A stretch of DNA of 64,000 nucleotides from Lacrimispora sphenoides JCM 1415 (GCF_900105615.1 NZ_LT630003.1:620001-684000), one strand, 5' to 3'. Numbered from the stretch's first letter, positions 42,884-52,492 are shown. Translations and numbers: made by a program. The notes: a model not told the origin generated them from the sequence alone.

Positions 42884-43617
42884 TAGAGGAATTTACCATA
42901 GAAGGAAGGAATGCGGTATTAGAAGCATTCCGCTCCGGAAAAACCATTGATAAGCTGTATGTACAAAAGGGAGTCCAGGATGGCCCCATCCAGTCCATTA
43001 TCAGGGAAGCGAAAAAGAAAGACACCATCATTAATTTTGTAGAAAGAGAACGCCTGGACCAGATGTCCGAGGAAGGGCATCACCAGGGCGTTATTGCCCA
43101 TGCTGCGGCTTATGAATACGCAGAGGTTGAAGATATACTTAAGGCAGCCGAAGAAAAGGGAGAACCTCCCTTCCTCTTTCTGCTGGACGGAATTGAAGAC
43201 CCTCACAATCTGGGAGCGATCATCCGTACGGCAAATTTAGCAGGAGCCCATGGGGTTATCATCCCTAAGCGCCGGGCCGTTGGTCTTACGGCAACGGTTG
43301 CAAAGACTTCTGCCGGGGCGCTTAATTATACGCCTGTGGCTAAGGTTACCAATCTCACGGCTACCATGGAAGAATTAAAGAAAAAAGGGATGTGGTTTGT
43401 CTGTGCAGATATGGATGGAGAACTCATGTACCGTCTTGATTTAAAGGGACCGATCGGCCTTGTGATCGGCAGCGAAGGAAGCGGCGTGGGAAAATTGGTC
43501 AAAGAAACCTGTGACATGGTGGCATCCATACCCATGAAAGGGGATATTGATTCTCTCAACGCTTCCGTGGCAGCAGGTGTACTGGCCTATGAGATCGTAA
43601 GACAACGTTTGGGATAA
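42880..43617 (+). CDS. rlmB: 23S rRNA (guanosine-2'-O)-methyltransferase, SpoU/TrmH family
   Basis: A 245-residue enzyme with an N-terminal L30e-like RNA-binding part (EGRNAVLEAFRSGKTIDKL) and a knotted SPOUT methyltransferase domain, with motif 1 DPHNLGAIIRTA, motif 2 GLVIGSEGSGVGKL and motif 3 IPMKGDIDSLNASVA. It methylates guanosine 2251 of 23S rRNA in E. coli. It overlaps mrnC by 4 nt; the pair clusters translation-apparatus genes with cysS. Confidence 0.94.
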   Translation: MIEEFTIEGRNAVLEAFRSGKTIDKLYVQKGVQDGPIQSIIREAKKKDTIINFVERERLDQMSEEGHHQGVIAHAAAYEYAEVEDILKAAEEKGEPPFLFLLDGIEDPHNLGAIIRTANLAGAHGVIIPKRRAVGLTATVAKTSAGALNYTPVAKVTNLTATMEELKKKGMWFVCADMDGELMYRLDLKGPIGLVIGSEGSGVGKLVKETCDMVASIPMKGDIDSLNASVAAGVLAYEIVRQRLG

Positions 43618-43630
43618 GAGATGAGGTGTG

Positions 43631-44620
43631 ATGATCATAAAAAAGAATGGTACGGCTATGGTGGCTGCCTGTGCAGCGATTCTGTTTACTTTCAGCGGAT
43701 TTGTTTCAGCTGGTGATATTGCTGCGGCGGACAGCATAGAAGAAAGTATTGAGTGGAAGACTGTAGTAAGCATTGGGGATGAAGCAGTTCCTCTTTATTC
43801 AAAGCCTTCCGGGAGCAAAGTGAAGATCCCTCAGGCTCCGGGAACGGTTACCTATGGAAATGGTACAGCACTGGTAGATGCGTCCAACGCCAGTCATGGC
43901 TATGTGATGGTCCAGTATAGCGGAAATTCAACCAAGATAAAAGTCCAGGTAATTAAAAACGGAGGAGAGACTTATTCCTATGATTTAAATGCCAGATCTG
44001 CCTATGAGGTATTTCCTCTGACAGAAGGAAACGGAAAATATACGGTCCGGGTTTTAGAGCAGGTACAGGGGAACCAGTACGCCATAAAATCCAGCAGTGA
44101 TATCAATGTAACACTTGCAGACCAGTTTGAACCGTTCCTTTACCCCAATCAATATGTGAATTTTTCCGCCGGAAGTGCCGTGGTGAAAAAGGGGGAGGAG
44201 CTTGCAGCTTCTGCACCTGATGCCATTGGCGTAGTCACTAATGTTTATAATTTTGTTGTAAAGAATTTTACCTATGATACGGCACTGGCAAGCTCTGTCC
44301 AGTCCGGCTATCTGCCTGATGTGGATCAGGTGCTGTCTCAGAAAAAGGGAATTTGTTTTGACTATGCGGCAGTTATGACTGCCATGCTGCGTTCCCAGGA
44401 TATCCCAACAAAACTTGTGGTGGGTTATACAGGCAGCCTGTATCATGCCTGGGTCAATGTTTATATTGAAGGCCAGGGCTGGGTGGATAATATCATCTAT
44501 TTTGACGGATATGACTGGAAGCTTATGGACCCGACGTTTGCATCCTCCGGAGGCAGTGATCCGTCCATACAGCAATATATCACAAACAGCTCCAATTATA
44601 AGGCGAAATATACATACTAA
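43631..44620 (+). CDS. Secreted transglutaminase-like (Cys protease fold) protein
   Basis: About 329 residues, GTG 43628 or ATG 43631. A signal peptide (TAMVAACAAILFTFSGFVSA) starts it. Residues ~45-180 are a beta-rich region. Residues ~190-329 are a transglutaminase-like core with the triad Cys in KKGICFDYAAVMTAML, His in YHAWVNVYI and Asp in WKLMDPTFA. Such domains are often peptidases or wall-associated. It is directly upstream of the pilus-like genes, but its link to them is unknown. Confidence 0.9.
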   Translation: MIIKKNGTAMVAACAAILFTFSGFVSAGDIAAADSIEESIEWKTVVSIGDEAVPLYSKPSGSKVKIPQAPGTVTYGNGTALVDASNASHGYVMVQYSGNSTKIKVQVIKNGGETYSYDLNARSAYEVFPLTEGNGKYTVRVLEQVQGNQYAIKSSSDINVTLADQFEPFLYPNQYVNFSAGSAVVKKGEELAASAPDAIGVVTNVYNFVVKNFTYDTALASSVQSGYLPDVDQVLSQKKGICFDYAAVMTAMLRSQDIPTKLVVGYTGSLYHAWVNVYIEGQGWVDNIIYFDGYDWKLMDPTFASSGGSDPSIQQYITNSSNYKAKYTY

Positions 44621-44648
44621 AGAACTTCATTTAAAGGAGAAACGACAG

Positions 44649-45701
44649 ATGAAAATGAAAGCGAAAAAGCGATATTCCGCAAGGGAACTTTCCGCTTTCT
44701 GCCTTCAAATATCAATTCTACTCCATGCTGCAATCCCTCTTGATGAGGGATTGTCTGTTATGGCGGAGGATTCTGTATGGGAGGAAGAGAAACAAATTCT
44801 TAAGCAAATGGCAGAAGAGGCTGAGCTAGGGGTTCCTTTCTCAAAAGTACTGGAGAATACAGGCCTTTATCCAGCCTATGTGATCCGGATGTCAAAGCTG
44901 GGGGAGGAGACAGGGACACTGGACCAGATCATGGAATCCTTGGCCGGATATTATGAAAAAGAGCATATCCTTATGAAAAACATCAGGAATGCAGTTACTT
45001 ACCCTATCATCATGATTTTTATGCTTCTGGTGGTTCTTCTGGTTTTATTCACCAGGGTTATGCCCATATTTGAACAAGTATACCAACAGCTGGGGGCAGA
45101 GATGTCGCCGGTTTCTCTTGCTGCAACAAGGCTTGGAGGCGTATTCTGTGCAGTTGCCCTGGTTCTTGGGATCCTTATGGCTTTTGCAGCTGCCCTGGTA
45201 TGGCTTCTTGGCAGGAAAGGGAAAAAGCTTTTGGTTGCGGAACGGCTGATCCAGTGGATTAAAAAAAGAAGCCGCATGGCTCTTGCAATATCCAACCGGC
45301 GTTTTACTGCAGTCCTAGCACTGACTCTTCACAGCGGATTAGAGCTGGAAAAGGGGATGGAGCTGGCAGAGCAGCTGGTTGAGAATCAGACAGTGGAAGA
45401 AAAGATCAGACATTGTGCGAAAGAGCTTGAAGCTGGAACAGACTATTATACCGCCATGAAGAATACCGGGCTGTTTAACGGCTTCTATGCACAGATGATA
45501 AAAGTAGGAACCAGAAGCGGCCAGCTGGACCGGGTCATGGAGGAAATCTCCAGAAGCTATGAAGATGAAGCGGATACGACCATGGAACATATGGTCAGCC
45601 GGTTTGAACCTACGGTGGTGGCAGTGCTTGCCATTGCGGTGGGACTGGTGCTTTTGTCTGTCATGCTTCCTCTTGTCAGTGTCTTGTCGGCGATCGGATA
45701 G
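44649..45701 (+). CDS. pilC: Type IV pilus/type II secretion inner-membrane protein, PilC/GspF-like
   Basis: About 350 residues, with the two T2SSF repeats: the first around ISILLHAAIPLDEGLSVMA and TGTLDQIMESLAGYYEKEH, the second around LALTLHSGLELEKGMELAEQ and SGQLDRVMEEISRSYEDEAD. Three hydrophobic segments are visible, including VTYPIIMIFMLLVVLLVLF and VVAVLAIAVGLVLLSVMLPL. PilC-type proteins form the membrane platform on which the assembly ATPases act. Start ATG 44649; the longer frame upstream overlaps the transglutaminase gene and is not coding. Confidence 0.93.
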   Translation: MKMKAKKRYSARELSAFCLQISILLHAAIPLDEGLSVMAEDSVWEEEKQILKQMAEEAELGVPFSKVLENTGLYPAYVIRMSKLGEETGTLDQIMESLAGYYEKEHILMKNIRNAVTYPIIMIFMLLVVLLVLFTRVMPIFEQVYQQLGAEMSPVSLAATRLGGVFCAVALVLGILMAFAAALVWLLGRKGKKLLVAERLIQWIKKRSRMALAISNRRFTAVLALTLHSGLELEKGMELAEQLVENQTVEEKIRHCAKELEAGTDYYTAMKNTGLFNGFYAQMIKVGTRSGQLDRVMEEISRSYEDEADTTMEHMVSRFEPTVVAVLAIAVGLVLLSVMLPLVSVLSAIG

Positions 45702-45712
45702 GGGGCGTCTTG

Positions 45713-46036
45713 ATGATAAAATGGAAACAATCTCCCAGAGAGGTCATAGGTCAGTTGTTCTCTTTGCTGGCCTTCGCTTGTGCGGTTGCCCTTTTTGTTT
45801 CAGGAGTTCTCATGTTCTCGAGGAAAGCCGATGCAAAGGGAGCTGATACCCTTCGGGATGCCATACGCAGGGCTTCGGTGCAGTGCTATGCCATTGAGGG
45901 AAGATATCCGCCAAACGTGGAATATCTGGAAGAAAATTATGGAATACAGATTGACAGAAACCGGTATGACGTGTTTTACAGCGGCTTTGCTTCAAACTTT
46001 ATGCCGGATATTACGGTCAATCCCCATGAACGATAA
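45713..46036 (+). CDS. Small single-pass membrane protein of the pilus-like cluster
   Basis: 107 residues, TTG 45710 or ATG 45713. A hydrophobic segment near residues 15-38 (LFSLLAFACAVALFVSGVLM) is followed by an extracytoplasmic part with ADTLRDAIRRASVQCYAIEG and RYPPNVEYLEENYGI, a pattern seen in pseudopilin-like proteins of Firmicutes. No G/E prepilin cleavage motif is present. Function unknown. Confidence 0.78.
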   Translation: MIKWKQSPREVIGQLFSLLAFACAVALFVSGVLMFSRKADAKGADTLRDAIRRASVQCYAIEGRYPPNVEYLEENYGIQIDRNRYDVFYSGFASNFMPDITVNPHER

Positions 46037-46051
46037 CCGGGAGGTGGGCAA

Positions 46052-46543
46052 GTGAGCGGAAAAGAATACCAGAGAGGCCAGATGGCCAATGCTCTGTTTA
46101 CCATACTGCTGTTCCTTGTATTTGTGCTCTGCGCTTTATTCTCGGTGCTCATCGGAGGCAAAGTCTTTGAGAACATCAATGCCAGAGCAGAGAATACCTA
46201 CCAAAAGGATGTAGCCTTAAGTTACATAGCCAACAAAGTGAGGCAGGGGGATGAAGCCGGCAGGGTAACTCTGACAGAGATGTCAGGAACCACTGTCCTT
46301 AAGCTGGAACAGGAGATACAGGATTCGGTATATGTGACCCTTATTTATTACCAGGATGGCAGGCTGTGGGAGCTTTTTACAGACGAAGAAAGCGGCCTGG
46401 GAGTAGGAGACGGGAATGAGATTCTGGAATGCAGCCCGGTTTCCATGGAAATGGATGGCAGGCTTCTGCATATAAAAACGGAGATGGAAGGCGGAGACCG
46501 CATCTGGCTTTCCTTAAGAAGCGGAGGGGCAGTTCATGAATAG
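46052..46543 (+). CDS. DUF4860-like membrane protein of the pilus-like cluster
   Basis: 163 residues from GTG 46052 behind GGGAGGTG. An N-terminal hydrophobic helix (ANALFTILLFLVFVLCALFS) anchors a soluble region (RAENTYQKDVALSYIANKVR ... GDEAGR). I recall this as the DUF4860 type seen beside PilC/PilT genes in Lachnospiraceae. Its last 8 nt overlap the next gene. Confidence 0.72.
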   Translation: MSGKEYQRGQMANALFTILLFLVFVLCALFSVLIGGKVFENINARAENTYQKDVALSYIANKVRQGDEAGRVTLTEMSGTTVLKLEQEIQDSVYVTLIYYQDGRLWELFTDEESGLGVGDGNEILECSPVSMEMDGRLLHIKTEMEGGDRIWLSLRSGGAVHE

Positions 46544-46946
46544 AAAACACCCCTCAGGCGTATTTATGATGGAGATGATTGCCGTTGTTTTTTTCTTTAT
46601 CCTTTGTGCAGGCATCTGCATAAAAACATTTGTAAAAGCGGATTTCATGAGCCGGGAGGCAGCGGATTTAAATCAGGGTGTGCTGATCGCCCAAAGCGTA
46701 GCAGAGGTCTGGAAAGCGGAGGGCCCGGAGGGACTTGAAAATAGGTTTCAGGCTTATGGGCAGGAGGGCGGTTCTTTAGGCTATACTATGGGCCTTGATA
46801 AGTCCGGTAATCCTTGTGAAAAAGAGAAGGCTGTTTTTGATGTAAAAGCAGATATTGCCGGGCTGGGACATGCGGAAGTGACCGTAAGCAAAAACGGGAA
46901 ACGAATTTATACCCTTACGGTGACCAGACATGTGACGCAACAATGA
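46536..46946 (+). CDS. Type IV prepilin-like protein
   Basis: 136 residues. The start HPSG|VFMMEMIAVVFFFILC has the prepilin-peptidase signature: a Gly before the cleavage site and Glu at +5, then a hydrophobic helix. The rest is a small mixed domain (AADLNQGVLIAQSVAEVWKA, TLTVTRHVTQQ). This is the clearest pilin in the cluster. No prepilin peptidase is encoded in the window. Confidence 0.85.
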   Translation: MNRKHPSGVFMMEMIAVVFFFILCAGICIKTFVKADFMSREAADLNQGVLIAQSVAEVWKAEGPEGLENRFQAYGQEGGSLGYTMGLDKSGNPCEKEKAVFDVKADIAGLGHAEVTVSKNGKRIYTLTVTRHVTQQ

Positions 46947-46959
46947 CGGAGGTGGAACC

Positions 46960-47433
46960 ATGGCAAAACAGGAGAATGGATACAGGGCCAATATAGGCAG
47001 TCCTTCCCTTATACTCATATTTATTGTCATGTGCCTGATAACCTTTGGGATGCTTTCCCTTAGTACCGCCAAAAGTGAGCGGAATCTGGCAGAACGCAAT
47101 GCTTCTGCTGTGACAGAGTACTACCGGGCTGACGGAGAGGGAGAGGCTTTTTATCAGATGGTTTTAAATAAGGCGGCGAAAGTCCGGGAAAAGAGCCAGG
47201 ATCCACAGGAACGGAAACAGCTTTTGTCCCTGGAACTGGGAGATGCCTATGAGCCGGATAAGGGAACCGTGACAGTAAATATCCCCATGGGACGTTCCCA
47301 GGCTCTTTCTATAGAACTGCTTTTCCAGCCGGAGGGAGAAGAAGATATTCAGATATCAAAATGGAAGGTAATTCAGACAGAGGATTTTGAAATTGATCAT
47401 TCCATGCCAGTGTGGACAGGTGGGGAGACTTAA
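46960..47433 (+). CDS. Small membrane protein of the pilus-like cluster
   Basis: 157 residues: an N-terminal hydrophobic segment (SPSLILIFIVMCLITFGML) then a soluble region (ASAVTEYYRADGEGEAFYQM). It is like a minor-pilin/TadE-PilX-type anchor, but without a clear Glu5 motif. It lies between the prepilin and pilT. Function unknown. Confidence 0.75.
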   Translation: MAKQENGYRANIGSPSLILIFIVMCLITFGMLSLSTAKSERNLAERNASAVTEYYRADGEGEAFYQMVLNKAAKVREKSQDPQERKQLLSLELGDAYEPDKGTVTVNIPMGRSQALSIELLFQPEGEEDIQISKWKVIQTEDFEIDHSMPVWTGGET

Positions 47434-47451
47434 GAAACAGGAGACAGGGCG

Positions 47452-48519
47452 ATGAAAGTAAAAGATTTGTTAAGTGCTGCTGTGGCGCAGAAAGCATCGG
47501 ATATTTTCCTGGTGCCAGGTATGCCGTTTTCATATAAAATAGGAAGCAGGATCATAAATCAGAATGAAGAAAAGCTATCTTCGGCTCAAATGGAGGTATT
47601 GATCACTGAATTGTATGAGTTGGCGGGAAACAGAACCATGGAGAAGGTGCGGGAGCATGGGGATGATGATTTTTCCTTTGCCCTTCCCGGGGTTTCCAGG
47701 TTTCGTTCCAGCATATTCCGTCAGAGAGGTTCCCTTGCAGCGGTGATCCGGGTGGTGACCTTTGAACTGCCTGATTACAGAACGCTTCATATTCCTGAGG
47801 TTGTTATGGAGGTTGCCAGGATGACAAAGGGATTTGTCCTGGTCACAGGGCCGGCGGGAAGCGGTAAGACTACCACTCTGGCCTGTATCATTGACAAGAT
47901 CAATAATACCCGCAACTCCCATGTGATCACTTTGGAAGATCCTCTTGAATATCTGCACCGCCATAAGAAGAGCGTGGTGACTCAGAGGGAGGTAACCACA
48001 GACACGGACAGCTATGTGACCGGCCTTCGGGCGGCTCTGCGCCAGGCTCCGGATGTGATCCTTGTGGGTGAGATGAGGGATTATGAAACCATACGGATCG
48101 CTATGACAGCAGCAGAAACCGGTCATCTGGTGATTTCAACCCTGCATACGGTGGGAGCGGCCAATACCATTGACCGCATCATTGATAACTTCCCGCCAAA
48201 CCAGCAGCAGCAGATCCGGATGCAGCTTTCCATGGTAGTTCAGGCCGTGGTCTCCCAGCAGCTGATCCCTGCTGTGGATGGAAGTGTCTATCCGGCATTT
48301 GAAATTATGTTTTTCAATAATGCCATCCGGAATATGATCCGCGAGTCCAAAACCCATCAGATTGATTCTGTAATCGCCACCGGCCAGGGAGAAGGTATGA
48401 TTTCCATGGATACCAGTATATTAAATTTATATAAAGAAGGAAAGATCACAAGAGAAAACGCCATCATCTACAGCGGAAACAGTGAATTGATGGCAAAAAA
48501 AATCGATCGTGGACTGTAA
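47452..48519 (+). CDS. pilT: Type IV pilus retraction-type ATPase, PilT-like
   Basis: A 355-residue hexameric secretion ATPase. N-terminal PAS-like domain (MKVKDLLSAAVAQKASDIFL), then Walker A GPAGSGKTTTLA, Asp box VITLEDPLEYL, Walker B VILVGEMRDYETI, His box STLHTVGAANTI and a C-terminal PilT helix bundle. The length and the lack of the N-terminal GspE extension mark PilT rather than PilB/GspE. No PilB is seen in the window, so how pilins are assembled is not clear from it. Confidence 0.92.
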   Translation: MKVKDLLSAAVAQKASDIFLVPGMPFSYKIGSRIINQNEEKLSSAQMEVLITELYELAGNRTMEKVREHGDDDFSFALPGVSRFRSSIFRQRGSLAAVIRVVTFELPDYRTLHIPEVVMEVARMTKGFVLVTGPAGSGKTTTLACIIDKINNTRNSHVITLEDPLEYLHRHKKSVVTQREVTTDTDSYVTGLRAALRQAPDVILVGEMRDYETIRIAMTAAETGHLVISTLHTVGAANTIDRIIDNFPPNQQQQIRMQLSMVVQAVVSQQLIPAVDGSVYPAFEIMFFNNAIRNMIRESKTHQIDSVIATGQGEGMISMDTSILNLYKEGKITRENAIIYSGNSELMAKKIDRGL

Positions 48520-48584
48520 GAGTGCATAGTTTGCATTTCAGGCAGATACACTATCCCTAACAATGAGAGGAGAGTGGCCGGATT

Positions 48585-49529
48585 ATGAGAACAGATAAAA
48601 GAAAAATTGTATTAGTCGGTACAGGCATGGTCGGAATGAGTTATGCCTATTCCCTTTTGAACCAGGGAGTTTGCGATGAACTTGTTTTGATTGACATCAA
48701 CCGGAAAAGAGCGGAGGGCGAGGCAATGGACTTAAACCATGGACTTGCTTTTTCAGCATCCCATATGAAGATTTATGCAGGAGAATACAAAGACTGCTCG
48801 GATGCGGACATTGTTGTGATCTGCGCTGGGGTAGCCCAGAAGTCCGGCGAGACAAGGCTTGATTTGCTAAAGCGTAATGCAGCCGTATTCCGGTCCATTG
48901 TGCAGCCGGTAACGGAATCGGGCTTTAACGGGGTTTTCCTGGTGGCGACTAATCCGGTGGATATCATGACAAGAATTACCTATTCGTTGTCAGGCTTTAA
49001 TCCCAAGCGGGTGATTGGAAGCGGCACGACTCTCGATACTGCCAGGCTCCGTTATTTGTTAGGGGATTCCTTGCGGGTAGATCCAAGAAATGTCCATGCC
49101 TATGTCATGGGAGAGCACGGAGACAGTGAGTTTGTGCCCTGGAGCCAGGCCATGATCGCCACAAAGCCCATTCTGTCCCTTTGCGAAGAGGAGGGCATGG
49201 TATGCAGGAGTGAACTGGAACGGATCGAAGACGAGGTCCGGGGAGCCGCTTACCGGATCATTGAGGCCAAGCAGGCCACTTATTATGGGATCGGCATGGC
49301 ACTCACCAGGATCACCAGGGCTATCCTCGGGGATGAAAACAGCGTTTTTACGGTATCTGCTATGCTGAGGGGAGAATATGGGCAGTCTGAGGTATATGCA
49401 GGAGTCCCCTGTATCATCAATAAAAACGGGATTCAGAGGATCATTTCCCTGTCATTAACGGATGAAGAGATGAAACAGTTTCAAAATTCGTGTGATACCC
49501 TTCGTGATAGTTTTGATGGCATATTATAA
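48585..49529 (+). CDS. ldh: L-lactate dehydrogenase
   Basis: A 314-residue NAD-dependent dehydrogenase: Rossmann VGTGMVGMSYAYSLL, substrate loop AQKSGETRLDLLK with Gln at the specificity site (lactate rather than malate), NPVDIMT, and the catalytic His in MGEHGDSEFVPW. It reduces pyruvate to L-lactate in fermentation. RBS GAGAGGAGAG precedes ATG. A hairpin with GAAGAGA.../...CTCTTC arms lies after the stop. Confidence 0.95.
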   Translation: MRTDKRKIVLVGTGMVGMSYAYSLLNQGVCDELVLIDINRKRAEGEAMDLNHGLAFSASHMKIYAGEYKDCSDADIVVICAGVAQKSGETRLDLLKRNAAVFRSIVQPVTESGFNGVFLVATNPVDIMTRITYSLSGFNPKRVIGSGTTLDTARLRYLLGDSLRVDPRNVHAYVMGEHGDSEFVPWSQAMIATKPILSLCEEEGMVCRSELERIEDEVRGAAYRIIEAKQATYYGIGMALTRITRAILGDENSVFTVSAMLRGEYGQSEVYAGVPCIINKNGIQRIISLSLTDEEMKQFQNSCDTLRDSFDGIL

Positions 49530-49674
49530 GAAATGGCGGAAGAGAATAGGAAACTTAGAATCCGGTTTCCTGCTCTCTTCCTGGTTTGTGAATCCTGAAA
49601 TAAGAATGAATTTTGTGGTAAAAATCTGTAGTTTTACCTAATTTATGTATTTTAGTAAAAAATTAAAATAATCG

Positions 49675-49703
49675 TTGACAAACAGATTTCTCCATGCTAT
49701 GAT
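49675..49703 (+). promoter_or_regulatory. Sigma-A-type promoter of tRNA-Thr
   Basis: TTGACA (49675-49680), 17-bp spacer, TATGAT (49698-49703). Confidence 0.85.
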
Positions 49704-49734
49704 ATACGAGGTTCAGCGATGAACGAAAAAAGAT

Positions 49735-49807
49735 GCTGATGTGGCACAGGTGGTAGCGCACCTCATTGGTAGTGAGGAGGTCACGGGTCCGAGTCCCGTC
49801 ATCAGCT
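49735..49807 (+). tRNA. tRNA-Thr (anticodon GGT)
   Basis: GCTGATG/CATCAGC acceptor stem, CCTCA-TTGGTAG-TGAGG anticodon arm, GTCCGAG T-loop region. 73 nt, CCA not encoded. Confidence 0.95.
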
Positions 49808-49815
49808 CTGAAAAC

Positions 49816-49853
49816 AAACGGGAAGTCTTAATAAAGAGGCTTCCCGTTTTTGT
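49816..49853 (+). terminator. Intrinsic terminator after tRNA-Thr
   Basis: AAACGGGAAG (49816-49825) pairs with CTTCCCGTTT (49840-49849), then a T-run. Confidence 0.9.
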
Positions 49854-49939
49854 CATATACAGAGATTGAAAGAAAGATATCTATCAGCATTAAGCTTATA
49901 AACAGCGTACAGATATTGATGAAAAGGAGGCACATTAAT

Positions 49940-52492
49940 ATGGCAAAACATAAAAAGAAACGAAAAAGTCCATGGTCCATATTCTTTCGGCCCATTAAAG
50001 TCATTCTTTTCGTATTTCTGGGAGTCATGGTTTTAGGATGCCTTGCCGGCGGCATTGTATTCTTAAAATATCAGAATGAGATTATGGCCTGCAAAGAAAA
50101 AGCGGATACCATTATAAGCAAGACGGTCAAGACTGATTTTTCCCAGCCAACGGATACGAGAATCTATGATTCTGCCGGAACTTTGATCGGAACTATCAAT
50201 TCCGGTCACTATGAATATGTCCCGATTTCAGGGATCAGCAAGAATCTTCAGAATGCCTATGTAGCCCAGGAGGACAGAAGATTTTATAAGCATCATGGCA
50301 TCGACTACAAGGGGTTAATGCGTGCAGGTGTCGTATACTTAAAAAACAAAGGGAAAGCCACCCAGGGAGGAAGCACCATCACCCAGCAGGTGATTAAGAA
50401 TACCTATCTGACCCAGGAGAAGACGATCCAGAGAAAGCTGACCGAATTTTTTGCAGCCCCGCGCATGGAGGATAAGTATTCCAAGTCAGACATCCTGGAA
50501 TTTTACTGCAATACCAATTTCTTTGCCAACCGGTGTTACGGCGTATCAGAGGCCAGCCGCTATTATTTTGATAAGGAAGCAAAGGATTTAACCGTGTGGG
50601 AGGCGGCTACCTTAGCGGGAATCAGCAATAATCCGTCAAGGTATGATCCGGTGGCCCATCCGGAAAACGCAACGTGGAAGAGGAACCAGATCATCGATAA
50701 TATGGCTCTCTGTAAGTTTATTACGGAAGAGGAAAAGGAAAACGCCAAGGCCCAGCCTTTGACAGTTGCTAAGATCTATGAGCCGGGAACAAAGGAAAAT
50801 TATCTGACAAGCTATGCCATACACTGCGCTGCTTTGGAATTAATGAAGAACGAAGATTTTGTTTTCCAGTATGTTTTTAATAACCAGGCTTCTTATGAAT
50901 CTTATAGAGAACAGTACCAGGAACTTTATCAGGCAAAGAGTGATATGATCCGAAACGGAGGCTTTGAAATACATACCAGCCTGGAGACACCTATCCAGAA
51001 CTCCTTGCAGGAGATTATTGACAACCGGCTGAAAGGCTTTAAGGATCTGCAGGAGAATGGGAAATTCGCCTTACAGGGGGCAGCGGTATGCATTGACAAC
51101 CAGACCGGATATGTGGTGGCAATTGTGGGCGGCCGGGGTACGGATGATGAGTACAACCGGGGATTCCTAAGCAAGCGTCAGCCAGGATCTACCATAAAGC
51201 CGCTGATCGATTATGCTCCTGCCTTTGAAACTGGATATTATTATCCCTCCAGGCTGGTGAATGACCATCTGTTTGATAAAGGGCCCAAAAACAGCGGAGG
51301 AAAATATTTTGGCAATATTTCCGTAAGAGAGGCATTGAACCGAAGTCTTAATACGGTGGCCTGGCAGGTGCTGGGAGACATCGGCGTTGACAAAGGCATA
51401 AGCTATCTGGGAAAGATGCATTTTGCAGGTATAAGCTATATGGATAACGGAAACAGCAGTATGAGCATCGGAGGCTTTACCGAAGGCGCCAGAGTGGTGG
51501 ATATGGCAAGGGGATACTCCGTTTTGGCGAACAAAGGGCTGTACAGCAATAAAACATGTATCGTCAGCTTAGAAAGCCAGTATGACGGCGAGATATACAA
51601 TGGAAACCAGGCGGATGAAAGAATATTTACGGAAGATACCGCTTACATGATCACCGATGTGTTAAAGGGTACTCTGGATAAGCCTTACGGAACAGGCAAT
51701 GGCCTGGGTCTTGGAGTTCCGGCTGCTGGAAAGACCGGAACCACCAACAGCAATAAAGATACCTGGTTTTGCGGGTATACAAAGCATTATACAACAGCTG
51801 TCTGGGTAGGATATGACACTCCAAAGGCTATGCCAGGAGTTTACGGTAAAACCTATTCGGGAAAGATCTGGCAGGAATTTATGGCAGGAATAAACGATGG
51901 GCTTCCGGTTCTGGATTGGGATATGCCGGCAACCGTTTCCCTTAAGAATGTGGATTCCACAGGGGAAAAAACCGACGCTGAAACAGGAAGGAAGGATCTG
52001 TTTTCTTCTGTTGCAGAACAAACGGCCAAAGCCAATGGAAGTAAATGGAAGGAAGAGGAAGAACGTAAAAAGCTGGAGGCCCAGGCCCAGAGAGAGCAAG
52101 ATGCTTCCAAAGAAGCCAGGCAGGCGGTGGAGCAGACAGTTTCTGCCCTTCAGTCCCTGATCGGAGAACTATCTGCACTGAGCCACAGGGACAGCTCTAC
52201 TGATGAAACCATAAGCACTGCTTACACCCTTTTAGACCAGCTGGCTGGCACCGAATATTATGATGGGTTGAAGACTCAGCTTGATGAGGCGGCAAGCCAT
52301 GCCTCATCCCTGCCCTGGCAGGAGGATTCTTCCGGGAAGCCCCAGGAGATCGGTCCGGGAGTCACCAAGCCGAAGGAAACGGTTCCTCCGGTTTTTCCTG
52401 GGGATATGGATTCAGATGAGGATTATGCCCCCGGCTTTGGTCCGGGAGGCCCTGATTCCGGTGCACAGGCAGTAGGGCCGGGTATGGAATAA
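49940..52492 (+). CDS. Class A penicillin-binding protein (PBP1A-type)
   Basis: About 850 residues from ATG 49940 (AAAAGGAGG upstream). A basic cytoplasmic tail (AKHKKKRKSPW) and one membrane helix precede the GT51 glycosyltransferase domain (EDRRFYKHHGIDYKG with the catalytic Glu, GGSTITQQVIKN). The transpeptidase domain has the SxxK motif in RQPGSTIKP, SxN in NRSLNTVA and KTG in GKTGTTNS. After it come a coiled-coil Glu/Lys-rich region (EEERKKLEAQAQRE) and a Pro/Gly-rich acidic tail. It polymerises and crosslinks peptidoglycan outside the membrane. Confidence 0.96.
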   Translation: MAKHKKKRKSPWSIFFRPIKVILFVFLGVMVLGCLAGGIVFLKYQNEIMACKEKADTIISKTVKTDFSQPTDTRIYDSAGTLIGTINSGHYEYVPISGISKNLQNAYVAQEDRRFYKHHGIDYKGLMRAGVVYLKNKGKATQGGSTITQQVIKNTYLTQEKTIQRKLTEFFAAPRMEDKYSKSDILEFYCNTNFFANRCYGVSEASRYYFDKEAKDLTVWEAATLAGISNNPSRYDPVAHPENATWKRNQIIDNMALCKFITEEEKENAKAQPLTVAKIYEPGTKENYLTSYAIHCAALELMKNEDFVFQYVFNNQASYESYREQYQELYQAKSDMIRNGGFEIHTSLETPIQNSLQEIIDNRLKGFKDLQENGKFALQGAAVCIDNQTGYVVAIVGGRGTDDEYNRGFLSKRQPGSTIKPLIDYAPAFETGYYYPSRLVNDHLFDKGPKNSGGKYFGNISVREALNRSLNTVAWQVLGDIGVDKGISYLGKMHFAGISYMDNGNSSMSIGGFTEGARVVDMARGYSVLANKGLYSNKTCIVSLESQYDGEIYNGNQADERIFTEDTAYMITDVLKGTLDKPYGTGNGLGLGVPAAGKTGTTNSNKDTWFCGYTKHYTTAVWVGYDTPKAMPGVYGKTYSGKIWQEFMAGINDGLPVLDWDMPATVSLKNVDSTGEKTDAETGRKDLFSSVAEQTAKANGSKWKEEEERKKLEAQAQREQDASKEARQAVEQTVSALQSLIGELSALSHRDSSTDETISTAYTLLDQLAGTEYYDGLKTQLDEAASHASSLPWQEDSSGKPQEIGPGVTKPKETVPPVFPGDMDSDEDYAPGFGPGGPDSGAQAVGPGME

